6,362 nucleotides of DNA from Phycisphaeraceae bacterium (GTDB lineage Bacteria; Planctomycetota; Phycisphaerae; Phycisphaerales; Phycisphaeraceae): assembly GCA_007119405.1 (NCBI GenBank), contig SKPT01000036.1:1-6362 (forward strand), in the 5' to 3' direction. The position numbers were made by a program, and so were the translations under genes. Below are positions 1 to 5,557 of this stretch, piece by piece (the first letter of the stretch is position 1; every line of letters begins with the position of its first letter). The notes under the pieces were generated by a model that saw nothing but the letters and a program-made list of their open reading frames with translations, ran no database searches and had not been told where the DNA came from.

Positions 1-1827
1 AAGGGCGACTGGGGCTTCGAGGGGTTCATCGTCTCGGACTGGCGGGCGACGGTGAGCATGAAATCGTTCCACGCCGGGCTCGACCTGGAGATGCCCGGCC
101 CGGGCAAGGTGATGACGCGCCAGGCGGTGCTCGCCGGCATCGAGGCGGGCGAGCTGAGCGAGGCGGAGCTGGACGACAAGGTGCGACGCATCCTCCGGGC
201 GATCGTGCTCAGCGGGCTGATCGACGTGCCGCAGCCGGAGCTGCCCAGCGAGCTGGACTCACCGCGGCATCGCGCCCTGGCGCGCGAGGTGGCCGAGGAA
301 TCGGTGGTGCTCTTGAAGAACGACGGCGACCTGCTGCCGATCGACTCCTCGCGCATCAAGCGGCTGGCGATCATCGGACCCAACGCGCGCGTGGCGCGCA
401 TCGGCGGCGGAGGCAGCGCGTCGGTCACGCCCTTCTACACGGTCAGCCCCTACGAAGGACTGAAGCACCACCTGCCCGAGCATGTGCAGATCGTCTATGA
501 GGAAGGCTGCTCGCTGCTCGGCGGGCTGGAGGCGGTCACGAGCGAGCACCTGCGCAACGCCCGCGGTGCGCCGGGCCTTGACGCCACGTACATCCCGAGC
601 CACGAGATGGACGCGGAGCCGGGGCTCGAGCGCGGCGACGCGGAGATCGACTTTGCCTGGGGCTGGAACGCGCCGGGCGAGAACATGCCCAAGAACGGCT
701 GGGCGGCGCGGTGGACGGGTCACCTGGAGGTGCCCGAGGCCGGCGTGTACAAGCTGGGCGTGAGCTACCAGGACGGGGCGTGTCGGCTGTACGTCGACGA
801 CGAGCTGGTGATCGATGCGTGGCAGGTCAACGAGGAGCAGGACTTCGAGATTCGCTACCGGGCGCAGTCGCGCAGCGTCGAGCGCCGGCTTGAGGCGGGG
901 CGCGTGCCGATCCGCGTCGAGTATCGCAAGATCGGCAACAAGGCGGCGATGCGGCTGGAGTGGCAGACGCCCTTCGGCGGCGACACGATCGCCCGCGCGG
1001 TCGCGGCCGCGACGAACGCCGACGCGGCGCTGCTGTTCGTGGGCCTGTCCAACACTTTCGAGGGCGGGACGCAGGACCGCGAGAGCTTCGAGCTGCCGGC
1101 CGCGCAGAACGAGCTGATCAACGCCGTCGCCAGCGCGAATGCAAACACCGCGGTGGTGCTCTTCAACGGCACGCCGATCGGCATGGAGCCGTGGCTGGCC
1201 AACGTGCCGGCGCTGATCGAGGCGTTTTACCCCGGGCAGGAGGGCGGCCACGCGCTGGCGCGCGTGCTGCTGGACGAGGTGAACCCCTCCGGCCGCCTGC
1301 CGGACACGCTGCCGCGCCGGCTGGAGGACAACCCGACGCACGACCCGCGGCGGTACCCGGGCGTCGATGGCAAGGCGCACTACGAGGAAGGCGTGTTCGT
1401 GGGCTACCGGCACTACGATCGTCACAACATCGAGCCGGCGTTCCCCTTCGGCTACGGGCTGTCCTATACGCGGTTCGCGTATGAAAACCTTCGGCTGTCG
1501 AGCGCGACGATGAGCGCGGGGCAGACGCTTGACGTGCACGTGGACGTGACCAACGCCGGCGATCGCGCGGGCAAGGAGGTGGTCCAGCTCTACGTCGGCG
1601 ACGAGGAGGCGAGCGTCGAGCGGCCGGTGCGCGAGCTCAAGGGTTTCGAGAAGATCGCGCTGGAGCCCGGCCAGACGCGGACGGTGACGCTGAGCCTCGC
1701 CGAGCGTGATCTGGCGTTCTACGATGTGGACAAGCCGGGTTGGCGCGTCGAGCCGGGCTGGTTCACCGTGCAGGTGGGCCCGCACTCGCGCCAGGGGTTG
1801 ACCGGCCGGTTCGAGTTCGTGGGATAG
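1..1827 (+). CDS. GH3 beta-glycosidase with PA14 insert (5' truncated by window)
   Basis: This is probably a beta-glucosidase-like enzyme removing non-reducing-end sugars from oligosaccharides. The frame is open from base 1 to the TAG at 1825-1827, giving 608 residues; the first ATG at 52 is internal. Window residues 11-14 (VSDW) carry the expected catalytic nucleophile Asp13 at the end of the GH3 barrel, followed by GLDLEMPG. The alpha/beta sandwich domain starts near residue 80 (VVLLKNDGDLLPID) and contains GGGGSASV at 135-142. A PA14 domain interrupts it at about 187-325 (GHLEVPEAGVYKLGV, LYVDDELVID). The sandwich resumes at about 327; Glu354 in FEGGTQDR is the best acid/base candidate by analogy with PA14-type GH3 enzymes. 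FPFGYGLSYT precedes a C-terminal fibronectin III-like domain (about 499-608). Full-length relatives are usually somewhat over 800 residues, so roughly 200 or more are missing. Family and domains are secure; sugar specificity is not visible. Secretion cannot be judged without the N-terminus. Confidence 0.95.
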   Translation, partial: KGDWGFEGFIVSDWRATVSMKSFHAGLDLEMPGPGKVMTRQAVLAGIEAGELSEAELDDKVRRILRAIVLSGLIDVPQPELPSELDSPRHRALAREVAEESVVLLKNDGDLLPIDSSRIKRLAIIGPNARVARIGGGGSASVTPFYTVSPYEGLKHHLPEHVQIVYEEGCSLLGGLEAVTSEHLRNARGAPGLDATYIPSHEMDAEPGLERGDAEIDFAWGWNAPGENMPKNGWAARWTGHLEVPEAGVYKLGVSYQDGACRLYVDDELVIDAWQVNEEQDFEIRYRAQSRSVERRLEAGRVPIRVEYRKIGNKAAMRLEWQTPFGGDTIARAVAAATNADAALLFVGLSNTFEGGTQDRESFELPAAQNELINAVASANANTAVVLFNGTPIGMEPWLANVPALIEAFYPGQEGGHALARVLLDEVNPSGRLPDTLPRRLEDNPTHDPRRYPGVDGKAHYEEGVFVGYRHYDRHNIEPAFPFGYGLSYTRFAYENLRLSSATMSAGQTLDVHVDVTNAGDRAGKEVVQLYVGDEEASVERPVRELKGFEKIALEPGQTRTVTLSLAERDLAFYDVDKPGWRVEPGWFTVQVGPHSRQGLTGRFEFVG

Positions 1828-1836
1828 GCGGAAGAA

Positions 1837-1873
1837 CCACAGAGGCACAGAGCACACAGAGAAGAGAAGAGAA
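1837..1873. repeat. CCACAGAGGCACAGAG-type interspersed repeat
   Basis: The element is purine-rich, starts nine nt after the GH3 stop codon, and runs ccacagaggcacagag followed by cacacagagaagagaagagaa. Similar short repeats are, to my knowledge, common between genes in planctomycete and verrucomicrobial genomes. Only one copy is present here, so the repeat assignment rests on recognition rather than on a second copy in the window. Confidence 0.5.
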
Positions 1874-1898
1874 TCTGACGCTGCCTGACCCATCGAAG

Positions 1899-1933
1899 AA
1901 CCGCGAAGGCGCGAAGCAGGCGAAGGGGGCGAA
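1899..1933 (+). repeat. CGCGAAGG-type repeat, left arm of 35-bp inverted pair
   Basis: The arm is built on iterated cgaagg/gcgaag words. Its reverse complement matches 2141-2175 at 30 of 35 positions by hand alignment. The pair encloses the GGGTGCCAC palindrome. A related direct copy occurs at 3812-3840. Confidence 0.75.
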
Positions 1934-2003
1934 GATCGAAAAGGTGTAACAGCCCCTTTTGCGGGGAATGCCGGAAGGGAGTGCGGAACGGCCCGGGAAT
2001 CCA

Positions 2004-2133
2004 GGCTGCGTCCGAAAAGTGGGTGCCACGGCTTGACCGCGAAGCGGCAAGCCGTGCGATGGCCCGCAGACGCACGGCTTGCCCTTCGGGACAAGCCGTG
2101 GCACCCAAACTCCCGTGGTTTTCGGACGGAGCC
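2004..2133. repeat. Nested palindrome carrying GGGTGCCAC double-hairpin element 1
   Basis: Three inverted-repeat layers are visible. The outer arms, 2004-2018 and 2119-2133, pair at 14 of 15 positions (centred on gtccgaaaa/ttttcggac). The middle arms, gggtgccacggcttg (2021-2035) and caagccgtggcaccc (2092-2106), are perfect over 15 bp. The inner arms, 2046-2058 and 2071-2083, are perfect over 13 bp. The core therefore folds as two adjacent hairpins, each with stem CACGGCTTG/CAAGCCGTG. The first has an unpaired A2036, ccgc/gcgg and loop gaa. The second has ccc/ggg, loop ttc (gaa on the other strand) and an unpaired A2091. It is non-coding and lies between two co-directional genes. Confidence 0.85.
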
Positions 2134-2140
2134 TAATGTT

Positions 2141-2175
2141 TTCGCGTCCTTCGCCTTCTTCGCTTCTTCGCGGTT
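2141..2175 (-). repeat. CGCGAAGG-type repeat, right arm of 35-bp inverted pair
   Basis: This is the inverse-orientation partner of 1899-1933, with 30 of 35 bases complementary. It ends 40 nt before the ruvX start codon, so any ruvX promoter or leader overlaps or abuts it. Confidence 0.75.
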
Positions 2176-2215
2176 TTCCAGGAGCGGCGTCGAGGATCGA
2201 TTGGAATACGGGTCC

Positions 2216-2641
2216 ATGCGTTACCTGGCGATTGACCTCGGCGAGAAGCGCACCGGGTTGGCGGTGGGCGATGACGTGACGGGCGTGGCGTCGCCGGTGG
2301 GCGTGATCGAGACGGCCGACGCGGCCGAGCGCATGCAGCGGATTGTCGAGGCGATTGAGAAGCATGGGCCGGGCGCGGTCGTCGTGGGCCTGCCGCTGAA
2401 CATGGATGGGACGGTCGGGCCGGCGGGCGAGCGCGTGCAGGCGCTGGTGAAGGAGTTGGGCGAACGCGTGGGCCTGGCGGTGCACCTGTTTGACGAGCGG
2501 CTGAGCTCCGAGGCCGCCAACGAGCAGATGGCGCGCAGCGGGCTGACGCATCGGGGCAAGAAGCGGCGGCGCGATGCGCTGGCGGCGGCGGTCATCCTGC
2601 GGGATTTTCTCGAGCAACGCGGGAAAGGCGCAGGTGCCTGA
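2216..2641 (+). CDS. ruvX: Putative pre-16S rRNA nuclease / Holliday junction resolvase RuvX (YqgF)
   Basis: This 141-residue protein is of normal length for the YqgF/RuvX family, RNase H-fold nucleases linked to processing of the 16S rRNA 5' end and proposed to resolve Holliday junctions. The start at 2216 gives the family N-terminus MRYLAIDLGEKRTG, with the first acidic residue Asp7. VVVGLPLNMDGTVGP (56-70) is the family signature. DERLSS (93-98) supplies Glu94, and RRRDALAAAVILRDFL (117-132) supplies Asp120, so all expected acidic positions are present. Upstream in-frame codons from 2033 translate repeat DNA and are excluded. The ribosome site is weak: GGA lies about 10 nt before ATG and GGAG farther upstream. 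The gene stands alone on its strand after the GH3 gene, with a 388-nt gap, so co-transcription is doubtful. A hairpin element begins one nt after the stop. Confidence 0.94.
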   Translation: MRYLAIDLGEKRTGLAVGDDVTGVASPVGVIETADAAERMQRIVEAIEKHGPGAVVVGLPLNMDGTVGPAGERVQALVKELGERVGLAVHLFDERLSSEAANEQMARSGLTHRGKKRRRDALAAAVILRDFLEQRGKGAGA

Positions 2642-2642
2642 T

Positions 2643-2737
2643 GGGTGCCACTGACAAGCGGAGTCCGCGGAGCTTGTCAGTGCGCCGCGCACCTCGACGC
2701 ACTGACAAGGCCGCGGACGGCCTTGTCAGTGGCACCC
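2643..2737. repeat. GGGTGCCAC double-hairpin element 2
   Basis: Perfect 16-bp terminal arms, gggtgccactgacaag (2643-2658) and cttgtcagtggcaccc (2722-2737), enclose two hairpins. The first pairs cactgacaagc (2649-2659) with gcttgtcagtg (2672-2682). The second pairs cactgacaaggcc (2700-2712) with ggccttgtcagtg (2719-2731) around a 6-nt loop. Both hairpins carry a gtccgc loop when read outward from the GGGTGC end. The element begins one nt after the ruvX stop. It could act as a transcript 3' end, but no oligo-T follows, so I call it a repeat rather than a terminator. Confidence 0.88.
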
Positions 2738-2750
2738 GGCGGCGGCGAGG

Positions 2751-2779
2751 CACTGGCGGACAAGCCGCCAGTGGCACCC
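2751..2779. repeat. Single GGGTGCCAC hairpin unit (element 3)
   Basis: cactggcgg (2751-2759) pairs perfectly with ccgccagtg (2765-2773) around the loop acaag and is followed by gcaccc. It is one unit of the same family with a different stem sequence, placed 13 nt after element 2 and in the same orientation as that element's second hairpin. Confidence 0.8.
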
Positions 2780-2809
2780 AACGCCGTGAACGATTCGGCG
2801 GCGGCGCTC

Positions 2810-2903
2810 ATGTAGGGTGGGTAGAGCGAAGCGAAACCCACCAGTCTTGCCTTGGATCTAGGGGCATCGTGGTGGGTTTCGCTTCGCTCTACCCACCCTA
2901 CAT
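2810..2903. repeat. Perfect 34-bp inverted repeat, GTAGGGTGGGTAGAGCGAAG family
   Basis: Bases 2810-2843 are the exact reverse complement of 2870-2903, with a 26-nt loop. The arm core is gggtgggtagagcgaagcga. One frame translates it as VGWVERSETH, a peptide I recognise from spurious short proteins in many unrelated bacterial genomes, which marks it as a widespread non-coding palindromic repeat. It is flanked by gccgtgaac (2783-2791) and gttcacggc (2909-2917), themselves a perfect 9-bp inverted pair. It lies between the convergent ruvX and phyH-like genes. It could fold in either transcript, but no terminator T-run is visible. Confidence 0.88.
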
Positions 2904-2922
2904 CAATAGTTCACGGCCTTGA

Positions 2923-2931
2923 GTGGCACCC
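2923..2931 (-). repeat. Orphan GTGGCACCC arm next to phyH-family stop
   Basis: This copy of the family's constant end lies six nt beyond the stop codon of the dioxygenase gene, reading GGGTGCCAC in that gene's sense. No complete family hairpin adjoins it; the nearest pairing is the 9-bp gttcacggc/gccgtgaac stem that encloses the 34-bp palindrome. It may be the remains of an interrupted unit. Confidence 0.6.
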
Positions 2932-2937
2932 GGCGCG

Positions 2938-3726
2938 TCAGGCCGGCGTCGCTTCCTTGGCGTGCTCGTCGATGAACGCGCGGATAGGGTCCCACTCGCG
3001 CCAGATGTCGCGCATGGCCTCGACACCGATGGCCTCGACGTCCACGTGCTGGACGCGGAAGATCGCCGCGTAGCGGATCTCCGGGCCGTAGTTCGGCGCC
3101 GCGCCGTGGACGAGATGGTGGTGGGCGAGGACGACGTCGCCGGCCTTGCCGGTGATCTGCACGGGCTCGCGGGGCAGCTCGGCGCTCGGCATGCCCTGGG
3201 CGAGGATCGACGGGTCACGCTCGCGGAAGAACTGCTCGAAGAACAGGTGCGAGCCCGGCCAGACGGTGAAGTTGCCCATGTAAGGCTCGGGCAGGTCGTT
3301 GAGCAGGCACACCGCCAGCATCGTGAAGCCGCGGCGGAACTCGCCGACGGCCAGGCCGTTGGTCCCCGTGCCGATGCCGTCGAGGTGGCCGCGCGGCGGC
3401 TTGGGCTTGCTCGGGTAGCTGGGGAAGCGCAGGGCGATCTGCGCCCGGCCGATCGGCCGCATGTTGCCCTCGCCGAGCAGGGCCTCGGCGGCGAGGCACA
3501 CGGCCGAGCGGTTGGCCAGGTCCGTCAACGCCGCGTCGCCCTGGATCGACGGGCAGTAGCTCTGGGCCGAGAAGGTCACGAGCTTGTCCGGGTGCATCCC
3601 CTCGCTGCCGAGGTTGTGGTGGATCGCCTTGCGCGCCCGGTGGATGAGCAGCTCCGGAATCGCGCCCCTGAGCACGAGGTAGCCGTCCTCGTGCATCGCC
3701 TTTTTCTGGTCGTAGGTCAGTTCCAT
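2938..3726 (-). CDS. Phytanoyl-CoA dioxygenase (PhyH) family Fe(II)/2-oxoglutarate oxygenase
   Basis: This 262-residue enzyme is predicted to hydroxylate an unidentified small molecule using Fe(II), O2 and 2-oxoglutarate. The N-terminus MELTYDQKKAMHEDGYLVLRG is typical of the family. The metal triad is visible as His114 and Asp116 in GHLDG and, most likely, His207 in LVHGAAPNYGPEIR, with Arg218 for 2-oxoglutarate. The His207-Arg218 spacing of 11 equals that of human PhyH (His264-Arg275). NFTVWPGSH (152-160) is another family landmark. No signal peptide or membrane segment is seen, so it is probably cytoplasmic. The start is set by GGAGG six nt upstream; the open frame extends 49 codons further to 3873, but that stretch is repeat-derived. 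It lies 157 nt downstream of the sulfatase on the same strand, so shared transcription is possible but unproven. Bacterial PhyH-like enzymes act on very varied substrates; no CoA-lipid role should be assumed. Confidence 0.93.
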   Translation of the reverse strand: MELTYDQKKAMHEDGYLVLRGAIPELLIHRARKAIHHNLGSEGMHPDKLVTFSAQSYCPSIQGDAALTDLANRSAVCLAAEALLGEGNMRPIGRAQIALRFPSYPSKPKPPRGHLDGIGTGTNGLAVGEFRRGFTMLAVCLLNDLPEPYMGNFTVWPGSHLFFEQFFRERDPSILAQGMPSAELPREPVQITGKAGDVVLAHHHLVHGAAPNYGPEIRYAAIFRVQHVDVEAIGVEAMRDIWREWDPIRAFIDEHAKEATPA

Positions 3727-3732
3727 GATGGG

Positions 3733-3737
3733 CCTCC
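3733..3737 (-). promoter_or_regulatory. Shine-Dalgarno GGAGG of the PhyH-family gene
   Basis: Read on the minus strand, GGAGG precedes the ATG at 3726-3724 with a six-nt spacer (cccatc). It supports this start over the upstream in-frame ATG at 3873, which lies in repeat DNA. Confidence 0.8.
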
Positions 3738-3782
3738 GCGGCCATTGGTATCGCGGCCGGCGGCGGGCGTCAAGGGCAATGG

Positions 3783-3840
3783 CCACAGATGAACACGGAT
3801 GAGGGGGCTTTGCCACGAAGGCGCGAAGGACACGAAGGAC
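3783..3840. repeat. Two interspersed repeats between sulfatase and PhyH-family genes
   Basis: ccacagatgaacacggatga (3783-3802) is followed by a CGCGAAGG-type copy (3812-3840, starting gccacgaaggcgcgaagg) related to the arms at 1899-1933 and 2141-2175. The first is similar to the copy at 5365-5395 before the sulfatase. No promoter is evident in this 157-nt gap. The rest (3841-3883) is pyrimidine-rich on the plus strand with no recognisable feature. Confidence 0.65.
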
Positions 3841-3883
3841 CTTTCCTGCCTTCCTGGTTTCCTCATTCACCATCCGTTTCTAC

Positions 3884-5344
3884 TCAGATCCACTCATAAA
3901 TCGCCCGCATGCGGATCGCCTGGGGGTCGTTCGCCTGGCGCAGGTGCTCGAGCAGGCGGGCCTTGAGCTCGGCCTTGACGTCGGCGCAGGCGGGGTCGTC
4001 GACGACGTTGCGCATCTCGTGCGGATCGTTGACGAGGTCGTAGAGCTCGCAGCGGTCGGTGGTGTTGTACACGTACTTGTGCGTGCGCGTGCGCACGGCG
4101 CGGTGGGGAAAGTGCAGGCGAACGAGGCTGTCGTAGGTGGTGAACACGGCCTCGTGGCCGGCGGCGCCGGCGTCGCCGGCCATGAGCGGGCGCAGGCTGC
4201 GGCCGAAGTCGTGGTCGATCGGCGCCTCGCCCGTGGCGGTGTCGACGAAGGTGCCGAAGAGCTCCTGCACGTAGACCATCTCGGCGCAGGTGTGGCCGCG
4301 CGCGACGCCGGGGCCGGCGGCGATCAGGGGCACGCGGTAGATGTCGTCGTAGGAGAACGGGCCCTTGTCGATCTGCTGGTGTCGGCCGAGCATGTCGCCG
4401 TGGTCGGAGGCGAAGACGACAAGCGTGTTGTCCCATTGGCCGGCCGCCTCGAGCGCGGCGCGGATCCGGCCGATCTGCTCGTCGATCAGCGTGACGTAGC
4501 CGAGGTAGTGGGCGATGTGCGGCTGCCAGGCGCTCCACGGGGCACCATACATGCCCCAGTACTGACTGAAACGGCGCTGGACTTCGGGCTTGCCGTCGAA
4601 CCGGTCGCCGGCCGAAGGCGGCTCGGGAATGGCGGCCGGGTCGACCATGGTGTCGTACGGCGCGGGGATGACGTGCGGGTTGTGCGGGCCCCAGAAGTTG
4701 ATCCACGAGAAGAACGGCCGGCCGTCGTGGGCGGTGCGCCTGGCGAAGGCCTGGACCTGGTCGCACGCGCTCGTGCCGAGAAAGTGGGGTATGGAGGCTT
4801 CGACGGGCCCGGAGTGCCGGCCGGAGAGCAGCCGGCGGGGCTTGTCGAGGTGGCTGTAGACGGGCTTGTCGATGTGGGGCACGCCCAGGCCCTGCTCGAC
4901 GAGGTATTCGTAGTAGGGGCCCAGGGCGCGGTGCTGGGCGGGCGATTGCTTTTCGGAGCGGAACAGCCCGCCGGGGTGGCCGTAGCCGGGGAAGTCGTGG
5001 CCCTGGAAGCCGTAGGCGCTGGGCATGCGGGCCTCGTCGGCGTGCCACTTGCCGATGTAGCCCAGGCGATAGTCGGCGTCGGCCAGGCGCTGGGCGAGGT
5101 GTCGGCCGGGGTCGGCGAGGGTGATCTCGTTGGCCATGTACCCGAAGCGGTGCGGCCACTGCCCGGTGACCAGGGCGGCGCGGCTGGGCGAGCAGATGGC
5201 GGCGCAGCAGAAGGCGTGCGTGAAGCGCGTGCCCTCCCGGGCCAGGCGATCAATGTGCGGCGTGTGCACCGGCAGCTCGCCGGCGTGGCCCAGGGCGCTG
5301 ATGTGGTGCTGGTCGGTGAGGATGAGCACGATGTTCGGCGGCAT
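3884..5344 (-). CDS. Type I (formylglycine-dependent) sulfatase
   Basis: This 486-residue arylsulfatase-superfamily enzyme hydrolyses a sulfate ester, probably on a glycan or small metabolite. MPPNIVLILTDQHH carries the metal ligand Asp11. Cys51 in CSPSR (51-55) fits CxPxR, so activation by a formylglycine-generating enzyme (not in this window) is expected. GKWH (98-101), PHNPH (220-224), SDHGD (313-317, metal ligands Asp314 and His315) and Lys327 complete the usual active-site set. The C-terminal CELYDLVNDPHEMRNV (432-447) is the standard late motif. Length is normal. The ATG at 5344 is chosen because it follows GGAG and gives the family N-terminus; an 18-residue extension from 5398 translates a repeat. 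No signal peptide is visible from this start, unlike many planctomycete sulfatases, which suggests cytoplasmic action on imported material. The PhyH-family gene follows on the same strand. Substrate subfamily cannot be settled by eye. Confidence 0.95.
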   Translation of the reverse strand: MPPNIVLILTDQHHISALGHAGELPVHTPHIDRLAREGTRFTHAFCCAAICSPSRAALVTGQWPHRFGYMANEITLADPGRHLAQRLADADYRLGYIGKWHADEARMPSAYGFQGHDFPGYGHPGGLFRSEKQSPAQHRALGPYYEYLVEQGLGVPHIDKPVYSHLDKPRRLLSGRHSGPVEASIPHFLGTSACDQVQAFARRTAHDGRPFFSWINFWGPHNPHVIPAPYDTMVDPAAIPEPPSAGDRFDGKPEVQRRFSQYWGMYGAPWSAWQPHIAHYLGYVTLIDEQIGRIRAALEAAGQWDNTLVVFASDHGDMLGRHQQIDKGPFSYDDIYRVPLIAAGPGVARGHTCAEMVYVQELFGTFVDTATGEAPIDHDFGRSLRPLMAGDAGAAGHEAVFTTYDSLVRLHFPHRAVRTRTHKYVYNTTDRCELYDLVNDPHEMRNVVDDPACADVKAELKARLLEHLRQANDPQAIRMRAIYEWI

Positions 5345-5349
5345 GACGG

Positions 5350-5353
5350 CTCC
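5350..5353 (-). promoter_or_regulatory. Shine-Dalgarno GGAG of the sulfatase gene
   Basis: On the minus strand GGAG lies five nt before the ATG at 5344-5342. It supports the 486-residue form and argues against the longer frame starting at 5398. Confidence 0.7.
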
Positions 5354-5364
5354 GGGGAAAATAG

Positions 5365-5395
5365 CCACGAATGAACACGAATGAACGCGAAGAAG
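5365..5395. repeat. CACGAATGAA tandem repeat, ACACAGATGAACACGGATG-like family
   Basis: cacgaatgaa occurs twice back to back (5366-5375, 5376-5385), followed by the related cgcgaagaag. It resembles ccacagatgaacacggatga at 3783-3802. It sits 20-50 nt upstream of the sulfatase start, in its leader, and creates spurious N-terminal extensions on both strands. Confidence 0.7.
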
Positions 5396-5429
5396 CAATG
5401 CAGGAAAGGCAGCAAGGCGGAAACCGGGT

Positions 5430-5470
5430 GGGTGCCACTGAAAGCGGAGTCCGCGGCGCTTGTCCGTGCC
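5430..5470. repeat. Decayed single GGGTGCCAC hairpin unit (element 5)
   Basis: gggtgccactg, then aaagcgga, loop gtccgc, then ggcgcttgtccgtgcc, closely tracks the first hairpin of element 2 (2643-2682). A one-base deletion and substitutions in the distal arm weaken the stem. It is non-coding and lies in the divergent gap between the sulfatase and maf genes, 88 nt before the maf start. The remaining bases to 5557 show no convincing promoter; taagat at 5544-5549 lacks a well-spaced -35 box. Confidence 0.7.
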
Positions 5471-5557
5471 ATCGACTACGGGCGATCAAGGCACGCACGC
5501 CTGGCGGTCATCATTGCCTGCCTTCCCGCCGTGCTCGAGAGCGTAAGATACCCGCCC

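Larger units (their letters stand above)
1828..2215. other. Repeat-rich intergenic gap between GH3 gene and ruvX
   Basis: This 388-nt gap holds no gene that I accept. In order it contains a CCACAGAGGCACAGAG-type repeat, a CGCGAAGG-type arm, an unassigned stretch (1934-2003) with a weak CCCC/GGGG hairpin near 1951-1964, a nested palindrome (2004-2133), and a second CGCGAAGG-type arm in inverse orientation (2141-2175). The last 40 nt before ruvX show no strong promoter. Open frames crossing it on both strands are translations of the repeats. I see no oligo-T terminator after the GH3 stop. Confidence 0.75.

Noticed and set aside
1951..1964. Hairpin cccc-ttttgc-gggg after the GH3 gene as a terminator
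   Set aside because: It has only four base pairs, no T-run after the stem, and lies over 120 nt beyond the stop codon.
259..2217. 652-residue open frame on the minus strand opposite the GH3 gene and repeat gap
   Set aside because: It is the shadow of the high-GC GH3 coding frame. It is rich in Arg/Ala/Val/His low-information sequence, shows no family motif, and runs through intergenic repeats into the ruvX start.
2700..2731. Intrinsic terminator after ruvX
   Set aside because: The 13-bp stem is strong but no T-run follows on either strand; it belongs to a repeat family found in other contexts.
2643..2779. CRISPR-like array of cactgacaag words
   Set aside because: Copies alternate in orientation and form hairpins, with no uniform direct repeats or regular spacers and no cas genes nearby.
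2641..2922. 93-residue open frame containing VGWVERSETHQ downstream of ruvX
   Set aside because: It is a translation of hairpin repeats and the 34-bp palindrome, a known source of spurious small proteins.
2923..3792. 289-residue open frame on the plus strand opposite the PhyH-family gene
   Set aside because: It is antisense shadow sequence; the minus strand carries the HxD...H...R motif and a good ribosome site.
3944..5374. 476-residue open frame on the plus strand opposite the sulfatase
   Set aside because: It is composed of Val/Gly/Ala/Glu-rich shadow sequence with no domain, while the opposite strand has a complete sulfatase motif set.
5514..5549. Sigma70-like promoter (ttgcct ... taagat) for maf
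   Set aside because: The spacer is 24 nt, too long, and the -10 box matches only four of six consensus positions.
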